From Zanthoxylum bungeanum (lineage: Eukaryota; Streptophyta; Magnoliopsida; Sapindales; Rutaceae), in the NCBI GenBank assembly GCA_019454045.1, contig SKCR01033445.1:1-64000 (forward strand): a stretch of 64,000 nucleotides of DNA, given 5' to 3'. Within the stretch, counting starts at the first letter, position 1, and each line of letters begins with the position of its first letter. Below the pieces are notes generated by a model. It did not search any database. It was not told where the DNA came from and saw nothing but the letters and a program-made list of their open reading frames with translations. Both the position numbers and the translations under genes were made by a program. Shown piece after piece: positions 1-9,410 of this stretch.

Positions 1-741
1 ACATATCGGACATCAAGCAACCAGTCTCTTTGAATCGGATAATCCTGACCTAGTCATATTATCCCGATGGTTGCAACCATTATAGAGTACTAGTTCTGAA
101 TCCCTCGCGATCATCATCTCCATATGTCTGAAGTGATACTTCCATCTTGACATCACACCCAGTACACTACGATTCTCGATAAACCCAGAAGAGGTATACA
201 CAGAACTCGTTAAAGCCCTGGACCACTAAACCTAAATTTTACCGATTGTCGTAAGTACTAGCGATGCAAATCTCAGGTTAAGATCATATGCACCTACCCT
301 GAAGCGGACTCCCATAGACACGCAGACATACTACCAATGGGACTCCGCGGGGTCTATCCAGAGCGAAGCTGTTTTCCGTACTATCGGTAAAACACAACCT
401 CCTACCGCACTTGCATAAGTATCCAATACTTAAATATATGAGAACTATGCCGTTGTGCCCTCACAACATGCACAAGTGCAGTACTAGTCTATTCCGCATT
501 ATCGATGTCCAATCTCGATAATACTACGACTAGGGATATTTAATGATTAAACCTTTATGGATTGATACTGTCTCATATCATCACAATCCGGAACTAATCA
601 TAGGGACTTTTACCATTTATATATCAAAGTAAATAAATTACAAAACGGTAAAAGGCAATTTCATTACTACATAGTTAATTTTGTACAATAATACAATATC
701 ATTTACAAAATAGTGACGCTATGGGACATTACTGTCTAACA
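1..741 (-). mobile_element. partial LTR of a Ty1/copia-type element (right end only)
   Basis: This segment matches the right-hand part of the copia-family LTRs found complete at 22637-24589 and 25649-27632. Shared blocks include the 'cagaagaggt...' run, the 'catcggtaaa' run and the terminal TGTCTAACA. The LTR ends at 741 with CA, and the sequence that follows (CATAC, 742-746) would be the target-site duplication, but the left side lies outside the window. Orientation is taken from the complete relative at 15055-24589, whose internal coding is on the minus strand. Whether this is a solo LTR or one end of a full element cannot be decided here. Confidence 0.8.
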
Positions 742-2251
742 CATACCACTCACGAACTGCCACTCTCTCCTTTTCCTTTAACCTTCTCACTACTCTCGTC
801 CTCCACCCTCTACAAAAACAGCACACTCACGTAAACACATAAACCTAAGACACACACACGTCCCACCACAGCTCTTCACTCACGTATACACAAACTTCTC
901 AGCTAGCAGCCCACGTGAGCCAAAACCCCTCACACACCTCACGCCAAACGCGCCCAGCACCTGCCCATAAACAACAAAATAAACCTTCAACCTTAAAACT
1001 ACATTAGCCATAAAAATCACCCCTTAAATTCCCCCTATCCAGCCGCATAAAGCCCTTACAAATCGCCCAAAAAACCACCATTCACTGCCAGCAAAGACCC
1101 TGAAAACATACCCAAAAATCACCCATCCATTCACGCATAAACTACCCAAAAACCACCATGCACTACACCATAAAATACCCCAAATCAGTCCTTAAACTGT
1201 CCCAACACTGCACCCTAAAATACCCCAAAATAGTCCTACTAAACAGCAAAATAGCAAGCCTAATTCGTGACCAGAAACCGCAGCGAAACGAAGTAAAAAA
1301 ACAGCAGCCCAAACAGCGAAACAACGAGGAAAAACTTTGAACCAATGAACCGGAGGAGTTGCGGAGCATCAACCCTTCCGACAGCCGTGTAACGCGCTTT
1401 CGAAAGACAACTTAAAAGATTAGACCTGAGGGCACCCCTTTTATTTATTATCCTCTATTTTTATTTATTTTAGTACTTTATTTCATATTAGTATTGTGGA
1501 TTGGTGCATGATGTGATTTCCAGATGAACGGAATATGTGATCTCTCTTATGGTATATCGGATGGAAACTTGGACGTAAATTCCGTAGCCGAATCCGAATG
1601 GACGGTAGTGCGGTTTGTACTCGGGATACAGTGCCACGTACCACTTGAGAGACACACGTATTTCGTTTCATCCAACCATGTATTTGAGCATGATGTAGTT
1701 AGTAGATTATTTATTTATTTAGCATGATTTAATCTAGTAGGTGATTTATTTATCTAAGCATGATTTAGTCTAGAATATTGTTTATTTTTAAGTATGACTA
1801 TATTATTTCTTTATGCATGATTTAATACTTTGATTTTGCATTAGGAATTTAGTTTACGTTTTGTTTGAGTAGTTATTTATTTGTTCTTTGTGTTTGATGA
1901 TTCGACATGCTCGTTGTGTGATATTATATACTCGTCGTTATAATGACTTATTTTTAAAGCATGCGAACTTAGTCATATGATTTATTTTGATGAATGCGGA
2001 CTAGATCTAAGTTACCTTTGAGCATACATGTTGAGTAGATTCGGTTAGTTTATTGCACAAATCATATCATTACAAGTGACATAAGTAAGGGACCATTCCG
2101 AACCCAACGGTTTGAGGTCTTCCCTTGCGAGGGGTGAGTGCGTCCTTAAATCACATTTTCTCGGTTTACACCGGGTGGCGACTCCATGTTATTTCTCCGG
2201 TTTAGTTCCCCCGCGAGCCTAGAACAGCGTCACCTATTTCTGTGTCCTACA
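742..2251 (+). mobile_element. partial Ogre/Tat-type gypsy LTR (right part)
   Basis: The segment shares with the LTRs at 8782-11959, 28162-30277 and 34541-36656 a conserved block around 1550-1650 (ggtatatcggatggaaac...). It also shares the ending with 'acataagtaagggacc', a U5 copy of TGGCGACTCCA, and the terminal CCTACA at 2251. The left part is cut by the copia LTR ending at 741. The insertion target is the element A LTR: the uninterrupted homologous site is seen at about 13011 (tatccttaattag), so CTTAA at 2252-2256 is the likely right TSD copy. Confidence 0.8.
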
Positions 2252-3422
2252 CTTAATTAGTCAGGTTTAAACCAGATTAAAATGAATTACCAACCGACCA
2301 ATATAGCGGTATCCTTTTTAAGTCAAATTTTAAATAGTGACTATATTATATTTAAGGTAGATTAATCTAAATAGCAATAGTTAAAGAATTACCTTTCACC
2401 ATAGCAGGGGGAAGTTACCTCCTCATGGTGAATAGTAAAAACTGTAAGAAGTAAAGAAAGTAAATTACTATTATTACAGAACGTAATTAAAATTAATTAC
2501 AAAACTAAAATTTAAAAGAAACTAGATAGAAAACTCTCTATTTACATCAGAGAAATTAGAGAGGAAGGTACATCTGAAACTGAAATTCCGAGCTTTATTT
2601 ATAGGCGCGGATAGGCTCTGGGCGTCGCGACGCAATAAACTTTGGCGTCGCGACGCCGGTGTCTTTTGGCGTGGCATGCTGAGGTGATGACGCGTGGTGA
2701 TTCGGGATAAGGTGATAAGGTGACACGTGGCAAGGCGGCTGAGAGCTCAATTATTGCGACACGTGGCGGCTCATGATTGGTTGATTTCAGATTCTTATCT
2801 GCCACGTGTCAATTCGGATAAATGAGTCAATAATTGGCACTGACGTGGCGATGATGTGGCGCTGATGTGGCGACACGTGGCGAAAGTGACTGTCGGCACC
2901 ATAGAATGATGACACGTGGCACGCTGTGATTGGTTGATGATGACGTGGCGATGATGTGGCATGTTGACTCGGTCACCTGGTGATGTGGATGATGATGTGG
3001 CAGACACATGGAGTGACGCGTGGCAACACATGGCGATGGCGACTGTCGGCACCATAGGATGATGACACGTGGCACGACACACGTTAGCAGATCGGCTGTG
3101 ATTGTGACACGTGTCACAGCGCACGTTAGCAAAGTCAAACTTCTCAGATTCTGACATGTGGACCCGGCGCACGTTAGCATGGACCCGGCGCACATTAGGC
3201 GTCGCGACGCCAAAGGCTTGCGCGTCGCGATGCGATAAATGACCATTTTGCCCTTTTCATCTTTTTTCACTGTTTTGGCCCCAAATCACCTCCATAATGT
3301 CCTAAAACTTTATTTATCTACAAAATAACACAAAACACATCAAAATATTCACAAAACTCAAGAAACTATACAAAATATTAGGTTAAATGAGTGGGAAATA
3401 GTGATATAATTACCACTCATCA
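2252..3422 (-). mobile_element. 3' LTR of Athila-like element A (U3 and part of R/U5)
   Basis: This is near-identical by eye to 13012-14167, the other LTR of the same element. On the minus strand the LTR starts TGATGAGTGG at 3422 and is preceded by a polypurine tract, as expected for a 3' LTR. The far end is displaced by the Ogre-type LTR inserted at 2251/2252. It carries a G-box-rich U3 and a TATA box (listed separately), and three perfect copies of the palindrome GCGTCGCGACGC (2622, 2645, 3199). Confidence 0.85.
2594..3116 (-). promoter_or_regulatory. LTR promoter: TATA box with a G-box/ABRE-like cluster
   Basis: On the minus strand a TATAAATAAA box lies at 2594-2603. Upstream of it (higher coordinates) are seven perfect CACGTG cores at 2724, 2760, 2803, 2874, 2913, 3066 and 3108, plus ACGTGG at 2843 and 2943. 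One is embedded in the 12-bp palindrome TGACACGTGTCA (3105-3116). Several read ACACGTGGC, the classic G-box/ABRE form bound by plant bZIP and bHLH factors. The order of motif cluster then TATA box fits the U3 of an LTR read on the minus strand. The regulatory role is inferred from the motifs only. Confidence 0.6.
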
Positions 3423-3433
3423 CACCCCCAAAC
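3423..3433 (-). other. polypurine tract of element A
   Basis: On the minus strand this reads GTTTGGGGGTG directly before the LTR start TGATGAGTGG. That is the usual plus-strand priming site of Athila/Tat-type elements. It fixes this LTR as the 3' LTR of a minus-strand element. Confidence 0.8.
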
Positions 3434-5170
3434 CTAACATTTTGCTAGTCCTTGAGCAAAACATAGAATAAAATAACATAAACATTTTTAAAATAAAATT
3501 TAACTTAGCCACTTTCGTAGGGATCACGGTTGCATTTAGCGTATGCAACAAGCCTTTAAACCCCTAGGTGTCCCTAGTGGACGAGTTGTAGTCTCGTGAG
3601 GGTTTACAACAATGATACCCATAAACATTTTACAAAAGTAAAAAGGTAATGAAACTAATGCACACAAAAGCAAAAAGACAAGAGAAAAAAGAATAAAGAA
3701 GTTAGTGACTAATCATGTGAAACTTCTACTCCAAGTTACTGAATAAGTAAATTCTCCGATTATATTTACCATTCTCCATATACACAACCAACAAAATATT
3801 AAACAACTCATTTTTGCCCACAACAGTCATAAGTGCAATTGATAAGAGAGTAATATTTTGTCCTAAAGTTTTATCAGAATTCACACCTTTTGTAACAATG
3901 GAATAATTTTTCTGATTTTTCTGATTTTTTCTTTGATTTTTGATTTTTTTTATATACAATACCTTCCGTCTATGTAGCGAGTATTGGGTCAGTGGCTCCC
4001 AAACCAGTTGGCTTTAGGGTACCAGGTGTTAAGACTAGGGGTGAACAAAATTTCGGGTCAAATCGCGAACCGCACCAAACCGCGCAGTTTGAAAAAATAT
4101 TAAAAATGATTTTGAACCGCGCCGAATTGAACCGCAAATTTCGGTTCGGTGTGCGGTTTTGACCCATGTCAAACCGCGAACCACCCAAACAGTAAATTTT
4201 GACTCGAACCGCGACCCGAACCGCCTAAACCGCCGACCCGCGTTCAAATTAAATATTATTTTATATTTTTCTTCTTCTTTAACTATGAAAATTAAGATAT
4301 TTAATGATCATATAACAATATGTAATGAATAAATGAAAATTATGTAATTTTTTCTTCAATTATAATGTGAAAACACACAAAATTTTCTTAAAAATTTATA
4401 ATCCAAACCGCCGACCAGAACCGCCCAAACCGCTAAACTACCAACCCGAACCACCGCGGTTTTCCTTATCAAATTTGTGGTTTCGTTTTCTAATTTCCCA
4501 AACCGCCAACCCGCGCGTTTTGAAGTAAAAAATGAAAAAACCACCCCGAACCGCACCGCGAACACCCCTAGTTAAGACACCCCTACGGACTTAATTACTC
4601 AGACTTCAGATATATATATATATATTTTTTGCAACATCTTTGATCCATGTAGCGAGCTTTGGGCCAGAGACTCCCAAACCAGTTGGCTTTAGGGCACTAG
4701 GTGTTAAAACACCATTACAGACTTAATAACTCGGATCTCAGATGTTTTTTTTTACTCCATCACTTTTTGAGATGTTTCCTCCAATTAAACTAGAGCACTG
4801 AATATTACAAACTTTTCAATTTTAGCTCATGTCCGTATGTTACAATGCATGTTGATAATATCTGCTAACTGAGCATATGAAGATCCATTTTAGTCAGTTT
4901 TATGGAGAATTTACAAATTAAATATTTTAAAATGAAATAAACAAAAACTAACTTGTTTCAAAAATGGTTTGAGATACGTCTCAGGAGTGAAAACTTCTTA
5001 CTCAGCTATCTCTTACCAATTTCGCCTTTTTAGTCAAAATAAAAACACAAAAACGTAAAATATTTTTGTAATTTTTGAAAAAATTTCAATTTTTTTTTAT
5101 TTTTCGAAAAATTTTGGACTAAAAATGAAAACAACACACAAACTAAAAACAAGGTACTGATCAACTAATT
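3434..5170 (-). other. non-coding 3' region of element A
   Basis: This stretch between the LOG-like relic and the polypurine tract has no credible gene. It holds an imperfect duplication of about 100 bp (first copy 3973-4035 plus 4579-4615, second copy 4649-4745). The first copy is split by the hAT-type MITE at 4036-4570. There is also a short AT microsatellite near 4610-4626 and long T-rich and A-rich runs (5070-5130). Such long untranslated tails between pol and the 3' LTR are usual in Athila/Tat elements. Confidence 0.6.
4036..4570. mobile_element. hAT-type MITE with 8-bp target-site duplication
   Basis: The element begins TAGGGGTG and ends CACCCCTA, perfect terminal inverted repeats at the extremes. 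It is flanked by the exact 8-bp direct repeat GTTAAGAC at 4028-4035 and 4571-4578. An 8-bp duplication with short TIRs is diagnostic of the hAT superfamily. At 535 bp and with no ORF it must be non-autonomous. Its interior is built of repeated AACCGC/GCGGTT motifs in both orientations, so much of it could fold back. Confidence 0.88.
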
Positions 5171-5210
5171 CTCTCCCCCAAACCTAAATGAGACATTGTC
5201 CCCAATGTCT
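5171..5210 (-). other. Athila-type conserved 3' motif
   Basis: On the minus strand this reads CATTGGGGACAATG followed by GTTTGGGGGAGAG, a motif commonly met downstream of pol in Athila-like elements, before the polypurine tract. Its presence about 60 bp beyond the LOG-like stop codon shows that the LOG-like sequence lies inside the retrotransposon, between integrase and the 3' untranslated region. Confidence 0.5.
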
Positions 5211-5269
5211 TAAACAGTAGAAGAAGAGTTTGGAAGATAATACCTGGTTAGCTGAAATTCTACAGGAAA

Positions 5270-5913
5270 TTAAAGGTTAAGATCCAGATTAATCCGACGC
5301 CTCTTACCACGATCGTCCTCGGACCAATTTATCTTTGAAATGATAGGGTCAACTTGTGGTTCATAGGCTAAGATTTGGTCAATTAGATCCGGAGTTGTGG
5401 CAGTAAATAGGAGTTCTTTTAAAGGTTTTGACACGAATCCATTTCTCCGGGCATCATCAAGAAACACACAAAGAAAATCATAAAATCCATCAACGTTGTA
5501 CAGTCCAAGCGGTTTCTGGTGTATGTTCAGGTTCGCCCAAGATAGCACTATAAAAATTTCCTCCAATGTGCCCAAGCCACCTAGCAAAGCAATAAAAGCA
5601 TCAGCACGGTTAATCATTTCTACCAATCGTTCAGACATACCTAGCATGATCAGTTCCTCTTCGTTTGATGGTTCAATAAGATTTGCCTCTGCCAAGGGTT
5701 TTGGGATGATTCCCAAAACGTGACTGCCTGTATGGCTTTTGAAATGATCCCCATAAGTCCAAGGTTGCCTCCGCCATATATTAAGTGCATATTCCTTACA
5801 GCTAAGACTCGACCCAATTCATGTGCTGCTTCTACGTATTGTGGCTTAGTACCAACACTAGTACCGCAAAACACACAGATGTTTTCAACTCGTCTTCTTG
5901 AAGTGACTTTCAT
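5270..5913 (-). pseudogene. LOG-family cytokinin riboside 5'-monophosphate phosphoribohydrolase, frameshifted copy inside element A
   Basis: LOG enzymes release active cytokinin bases from their nucleotides in the cytosol. Reading from 5913, the first part gives the family N-terminus, with ICVFCGTS (residues about 12-19) and the YGGGNLGLMG loop. At about 5716-5720 the frame changes and roughly five residues of the usual GGxxVLG stretch are missing. The rest, in the second frame, is collinear to the C-terminus: ADAFIAL, then LGGLGTLEE where the catalytic motif is normally PGGxGTxxE, then KPLGLYNVDGFYD. It ends in a basic tail and LDLNL. Plant LOG genes usually have several introns; none is seen here, which suggests an RNA intermediate. 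It lies in the same orientation as element A, downstream of the integrase tail. The frameshift and the lost proline argue against function. The family is fairly sure; the exact paralogue is not. Confidence 0.87.
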
Positions 5914-5965
5914 GTTTTACTCTGGAGGTCTTCAAAAGTGCAATGATGAGTTGAATTTATAACAC

Positions 5966-5980
5966 CTGAAAAAGGGTGAG
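5966..5980 (-). promoter_or_regulatory. possible 3' splice site upstream of LOG-like ORF
   Basis: On the minus strand a pyrimidine-rich run ending CCCTTTTTCAG/G lies about 60 nt upstream of the LOG-like start codon. Plant LTR elements with extra ORFs may express them from spliced subgenomic RNA. This is an inference from the motif alone. Confidence 0.3.
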
Positions 5981-6163
5981 TAAAATAATAACACTAGTAC
6001 TTGCCAAATAACAATTATTAGTTAACAATAAAATAAATTGTGATAGTCAAAAAGGTCTGGATCCTGTCGGAGAAAATAAAAGAAAACAACAAAACAAATT
6101 ACAATTATTAGGAAAAGACAAAGAGATATAATAATTACAAAAAAATAGCGGTTTGATTGACGT

Positions 6164-6711
6164 CTATGCGTCAGAGACAAGCTTCCCATCCAATTTTCTT
6201 ATAAATTGGCAAACAATGTCTTTTTGAGTCAGATTCCCGAGACTTAATTGTTGTCTTTCTTTTTGGAATTGTGCATTTAACACATGAATTTCGTGATACA
6301 CATATCCATTATGATGCATCTCAAGAGTTTTAGATATATCATCCAAAGACTCCTTACTCAGCCATCCCTAATGAAATTAATCTTATCTTCGCGGTTATCA
6401 GACATCATTCCTAAAGAACGACAACGAGTATCACAAAACATACGAGCACATTTATAACAAACACACATTCTTTTGGCTCTTCTCTTTATAGCATAGGTGC
6501 TCTTTCCTAAACCAAGCAGATGTGAAATAAAAGATTCATAAGACTCACCTGCCAATCGGACCCGTGCTTCAATAATCCAATGAATATCAGTAGGAATACC
6601 TTTGATCATCAGTAGTCTCATCCATTCCAAGTGAGCTTTGTAGACTTTCATCAGAGAATTTTGAGGGAGCAAAGGAAATAGCTTGTGAAGATTTGTGAGA
6701 GCTTCTTCCAT
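6164..6711 (-). pseudogene. extra ORF of element A, unidentified, Cys-rich middle, one frameshift
   Basis: I do not recognise this product. The first part starts at 6711 (MEEALTNLHKLF...) and runs 117 codons. It contains a cysteine cluster (CVCYKCARMFCDTRC, residues about 82-96) that could bind a metal. At 6355-6358 a one- or two-base shift moves the reading into the next frame, which continues to a stop at 6164 with a charged, glutamine-containing segment. It sits between the integrase tail and the LOG-like relic on the same strand. That is where plant gypsy elements often carry env-like or captured ORFs. No signal peptide or membrane segment is evident, so an envelope origin is not supported. 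A likely splice acceptor (TTTTTTACAG/G at 6728-6742) precedes its start codon by about 17 nt. Confidence 0.45.
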
Positions 6712-6850
6712 CGTGAAATGACTTTACCTGTAAAAAATTAAACACACAAAAATAAAACACACCAGATCACATTATATACACAAATTGCATTGGTTTCCTC
6801 CCTGCGAGCGCTAAGTTCAACGTCGACAGCTAGACATGACTTCTCAAATG
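6712..6850 (-). other. post-pol spacer of element A
   Basis: This short spacer carries on the minus strand the GCGCTCGCAGGGAGGAAACC block typical of the end of pol in Athila-like elements, then a T-rich run leading to the splice-acceptor-like TTTTTTACAG. No gene is visible. Confidence 0.4.
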
Positions 6851-7196
6851 TTAGGCTGGATCTGAAAGTGTGACACTTTCTTTTTGTCGCTCAAATGATT
6901 CTCCCCAGTAATGTTTAACACGCTTGTTTTTAACCTTAAAAGTTTTGTTGGAGTCAGGATCATGTATCTCAACGGCTCTATCTGGTAAAACTTTGGTGAT
7001 CACAAATGGACCTGACCACCGTGATTTTGGCTTCTATGGGAAGAATTTCACCCTTGATTTGTTTAACAGTACCTTCTGCCCTGGTTCCAGTTGTATGCAC
7101 ACTAAATTCTCATCATGTCTCTTCTTGGCCTTTTCTTTGTACAATTTGGCATCCTCAAAAGGCTGATTGTGAAATTCTTCCAATTCGTTAAGCTGG
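6851..7196 (-). pseudogene. integrase C-terminal tail of element A
   Basis: On the minus strand the reading from about 7196 gives FHNQPFEDAKLYKEKAKKRHDE, then KSRVKFFP, SRWSGPFVITKV and FKVKNKRVKHYWGE, ending with a stop at 6851. This is the C-terminal domain of Athila-type integrase, which binds DNA. One in-frame TAG follows FFP. The catalytic core, RNase H and reverse transcriptase that should lie between this tail and the protease are missing; protease and integrase tail are only about 25 bp apart. Element A therefore suffered a large internal deletion and could only move with enzymes from another element. Confidence 0.8.
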
Positions 7197-7219
7197 TGGA
7201 ACTTTTTCTCTTATGTTAC

Positions 7220-8160
7220 TTATAGTGCAAGAATTGGCTTTTTCAGTGCAAAAGACGCTTTATCTTCAGGCTCCACAGGAAATTGACATGTTTTAAGTTT
7301 GTCAGTAGAACTTTGCATTGCATTGGAGTTCTGAATGGTACTGTGTATCACATCAAGTCTGAAACATTCCTCCTTCTTTTCATCATCTGGAAAATTCATG
7401 GCTTTGAAAACATTGAATGTTACCTCTTGGTCCTGTACCCTCATGGTTAATTCTCTTTTTTGTACATCAATAATGGTTCGACCTGTAGCCAAGAATGGTC
7501 TCCCGAGGATGATTGGCATGTCTGCATCTTCCTCCATATCAAGGACAATAAAATCTGCTGGGAAAATGAATTTGTCAACCTTGACTAGCACATCCTAAAC
7601 TACGCCTCTTGGAAATACGAGCGTTCTATCAGCAAGTTGTAGAGAGACTGAAGTTGGCATTGTTTCTCGAATCTGTAATTTCTAAAAATAGAAAAAGGCA
7701 TCAAGTTAAAACTTGCACCTAAATCACATAAAGCCCTACCAAAGTTATGTTCTCCTATGATGCAAGGAATGGTGAAACTGCCAGGATCTTTCAACTTTGG
7801 GGGAAGCTTCCTCTGAATGATGGCGCTGCATTCTTCTGTCAGTGCTACTGTCTCGTAATCTCCCAATCTCCATTTTCGTGAAAGAATGTCTTTCATGAAT
7901 TTTACATAGCTGGGCATTTGTTCCAAGGCTTCTGCAAATGGAATGTTGATGTGCAGCTTTTTGAACACCTCCAGGAAACGAGCAAACTGCTTGTCCAGTT
8001 TGTTTTTCTGAAGACGCTGAGGAAAAGGTGGAGGTGGAGTGATCTGTTCTTTTTCCTTTGCTTCTTTTTCCTCCATCTGTTGCTTTGTTTCTTTTGGAAC
8101 TTCCTCAGCAGTTGTTTTGGCTCCAACATCTTTGTTGATTTCAGTACCGCTTTTTAACAT
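7220..8160 (-). pseudogene. gag-protease region of Athila-like element A
   Basis: The frame starting at 8160 contains a proline-rich linker (PPPPFPQRLQ), FARFLEVFKKLHINIPFAEALEQMP and then CDLGASFNLMP, the retropepsin active site. The DLGAS form is usual for Athila. After a break near 7600 the second frame (7591-7220) continues the protease fold with DMPIILGRPFLATG. The retropepsin matures the Gag-Pol polyprotein in the virus-like particle. The order gag, protease, then integrase on the minus strand agrees with the LTR polarity. At least one frameshift or stop separates the two halves, and RT is absent, so the product cannot be complete. Confidence 0.85.
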
Positions 8161-8781
8161 GATGGCATGACATTGCTCATTCCCTCGGTTCCATGGATTG
8201 GGTTCTGTGTTGCTGGGAAGATTACCTGGCGGTCTTTAACTTTGAGCATTGGCCAGTTTTTCGATTTGATTCTCCAGTGCTTTGATGGAAGCAGATTGGC
8301 TCTGAAAGATAGCATTATATGCTGCTTGTTGCTTTTTGAACATCTCTGCAATCTATTATTTCATTTCTGGTTCTTTTTCATGTTCCTGGCCCTGTTCTGT
8401 TGTTGAAATCCTGGTGGTGGATAGTTCTGCTGTTGAAATCCAGGTGGTGGATTGTTCTTTTGTCCTAAATTGTTGCTTCATGAAAAATTGGGATGATTCC
8501 TCCACCCTGGGTTATAGGTGTTGGAATATGGATTGTTCCCCTGTCTGTTGAAATTGTTGACATAATTCACTGTCTCTTCAAGTTGGTTTGGTTCCGGTGC
8601 TCCTCCATATGGTGAACTTGTGGATCCATTGCTAAGAGTCTCCATGAATTTGCATATCTGATCCAGTTTGGCGTTGACTGCTGTATTGGCTCCACTTTCA
8701 TAAATTCCTGCAATTATTTGGATCATGCTCCTTTATGTTGGCCACAAGGAATTGTTGTTGGCCATTTCTTCGATTAGGTCA
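8154..8781 (-). pseudogene. gag C-terminal part of element A
   Basis: The frame 8726-8478 reads QIIAGIYESGANTAVNAKLDQ, an asparagine/glycine-rich stretch and PGWRNHPNFS, which is the linker region found in Athila gag upstream of the protease. A related frame at 8351-8154 continues towards the protease with IQNQIEKLANAQS-like coding that is broken by frameshifts. Upstream on the minus strand the text DLIEEMANNNSLWPT is readable to 8781, where the solo LTR at 8782-11959 interrupts it. The N-terminal gag half, leader and primer-binding site of element A are not found beyond that LTR, so a deletion joins gag to the 5' LTR. Confidence 0.7.
8777..8781. repeat. target-site duplication GGTCA, left copy
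   Basis: GGTCA here is repeated exactly at 11960-11964 on the other side of the solo LTR, the hallmark of a 5-bp staggered integration. Confidence 0.9.
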
Positions 8782-9082
8782 TGTAGACACTTGCATTTTT
8801 GTATGAAAGCCCAATGATGAGCCTCGTATGGAGGCACTACCCGATAAGTTGCGGAAGATGCGGGAAACAGACGTCGGAAGGAAAAAATTTAAAAATTAAT
8901 ACATCAATAAATTTAATTCACTAATTGGCCTCGGATTCGCCTGATTAATCTTTGTTTTAAAATATTAAGCCTCGGCCCAAAACCCCATCACCCATCCAAA
9001 GCCCATTTCGCCCAAGCCCAATCCAAAAATAATTAAAACATTTAAAACACATGTCACAAATTAAATCAAATCCAATTAAATT

Positions 9083-9112
9083 AAAACAAATCAAATCAAA
9101 TCAAATCAAATC
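9083..9112. repeat. AAATC microsatellite
   Basis: Five to six tandem AAATC/CAAAT units inside the U3 of the solo LTR. Related AAATT/AAATTAAATT runs occupy the same place in the LTRs at 28162 and 34541. Confidence 0.7.
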
Positions 9113-9402
9113 CTCCTTCCTAAATTATATAAATCTCATTCCTAACTTAAAAATTTTGAATATTTTCCCCACCAAATTACACAAATTCTTTCCTAAATAA
9201 TTTGATTAGATATACCCCCACCAAAATTACATGATTTTATTCCCTTAATAATTTGATGTGTCCCTTTATTACTTGATCCATTTCCTTATTGAAAGCCCCA
9301 TACACATCCAAAACCCTAGGATCCTCTCTTTCTTCTCTCATTCATCTCACACGGCAGTTCACAAATAAACCCTAGACTCATCTACTCTCGCCCTCTACTC
9401 TC

Positions 9403-9410
9403 TATAAAAA
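9403..9410 (+). promoter_or_regulatory. TATA box of the solo LTR
   Basis: TATAAAAA followed by a cytosine-rich, purine-poor leader fits the plant LTR core promoter. The corresponding box in the relatives is TATAAAAATA at 28701 and 35081. Confidence 0.55.

Noticed and set aside
2795..3270. Open frames of 132 and 147 codons on the minus strand of the element A LTR
   Set aside because: They are translations of the repeated 'gacacgtggc' motifs in U3 and have a repetitive His/Thr/Cys/Arg composition with no family resemblance.
3726..3959. 77-codon minus-strand open frame
   Set aside because: Low-complexity Lys/Asn/Gln start and AT-rich composition in the untranslated tail of element A; no coding support.
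5270..5913. Functional LOG gene
   Set aside because: Frameshift with a loss of about five residues in the glycine-rich segment, loss of the catalytic PGG proline and location inside a retrotransposon.
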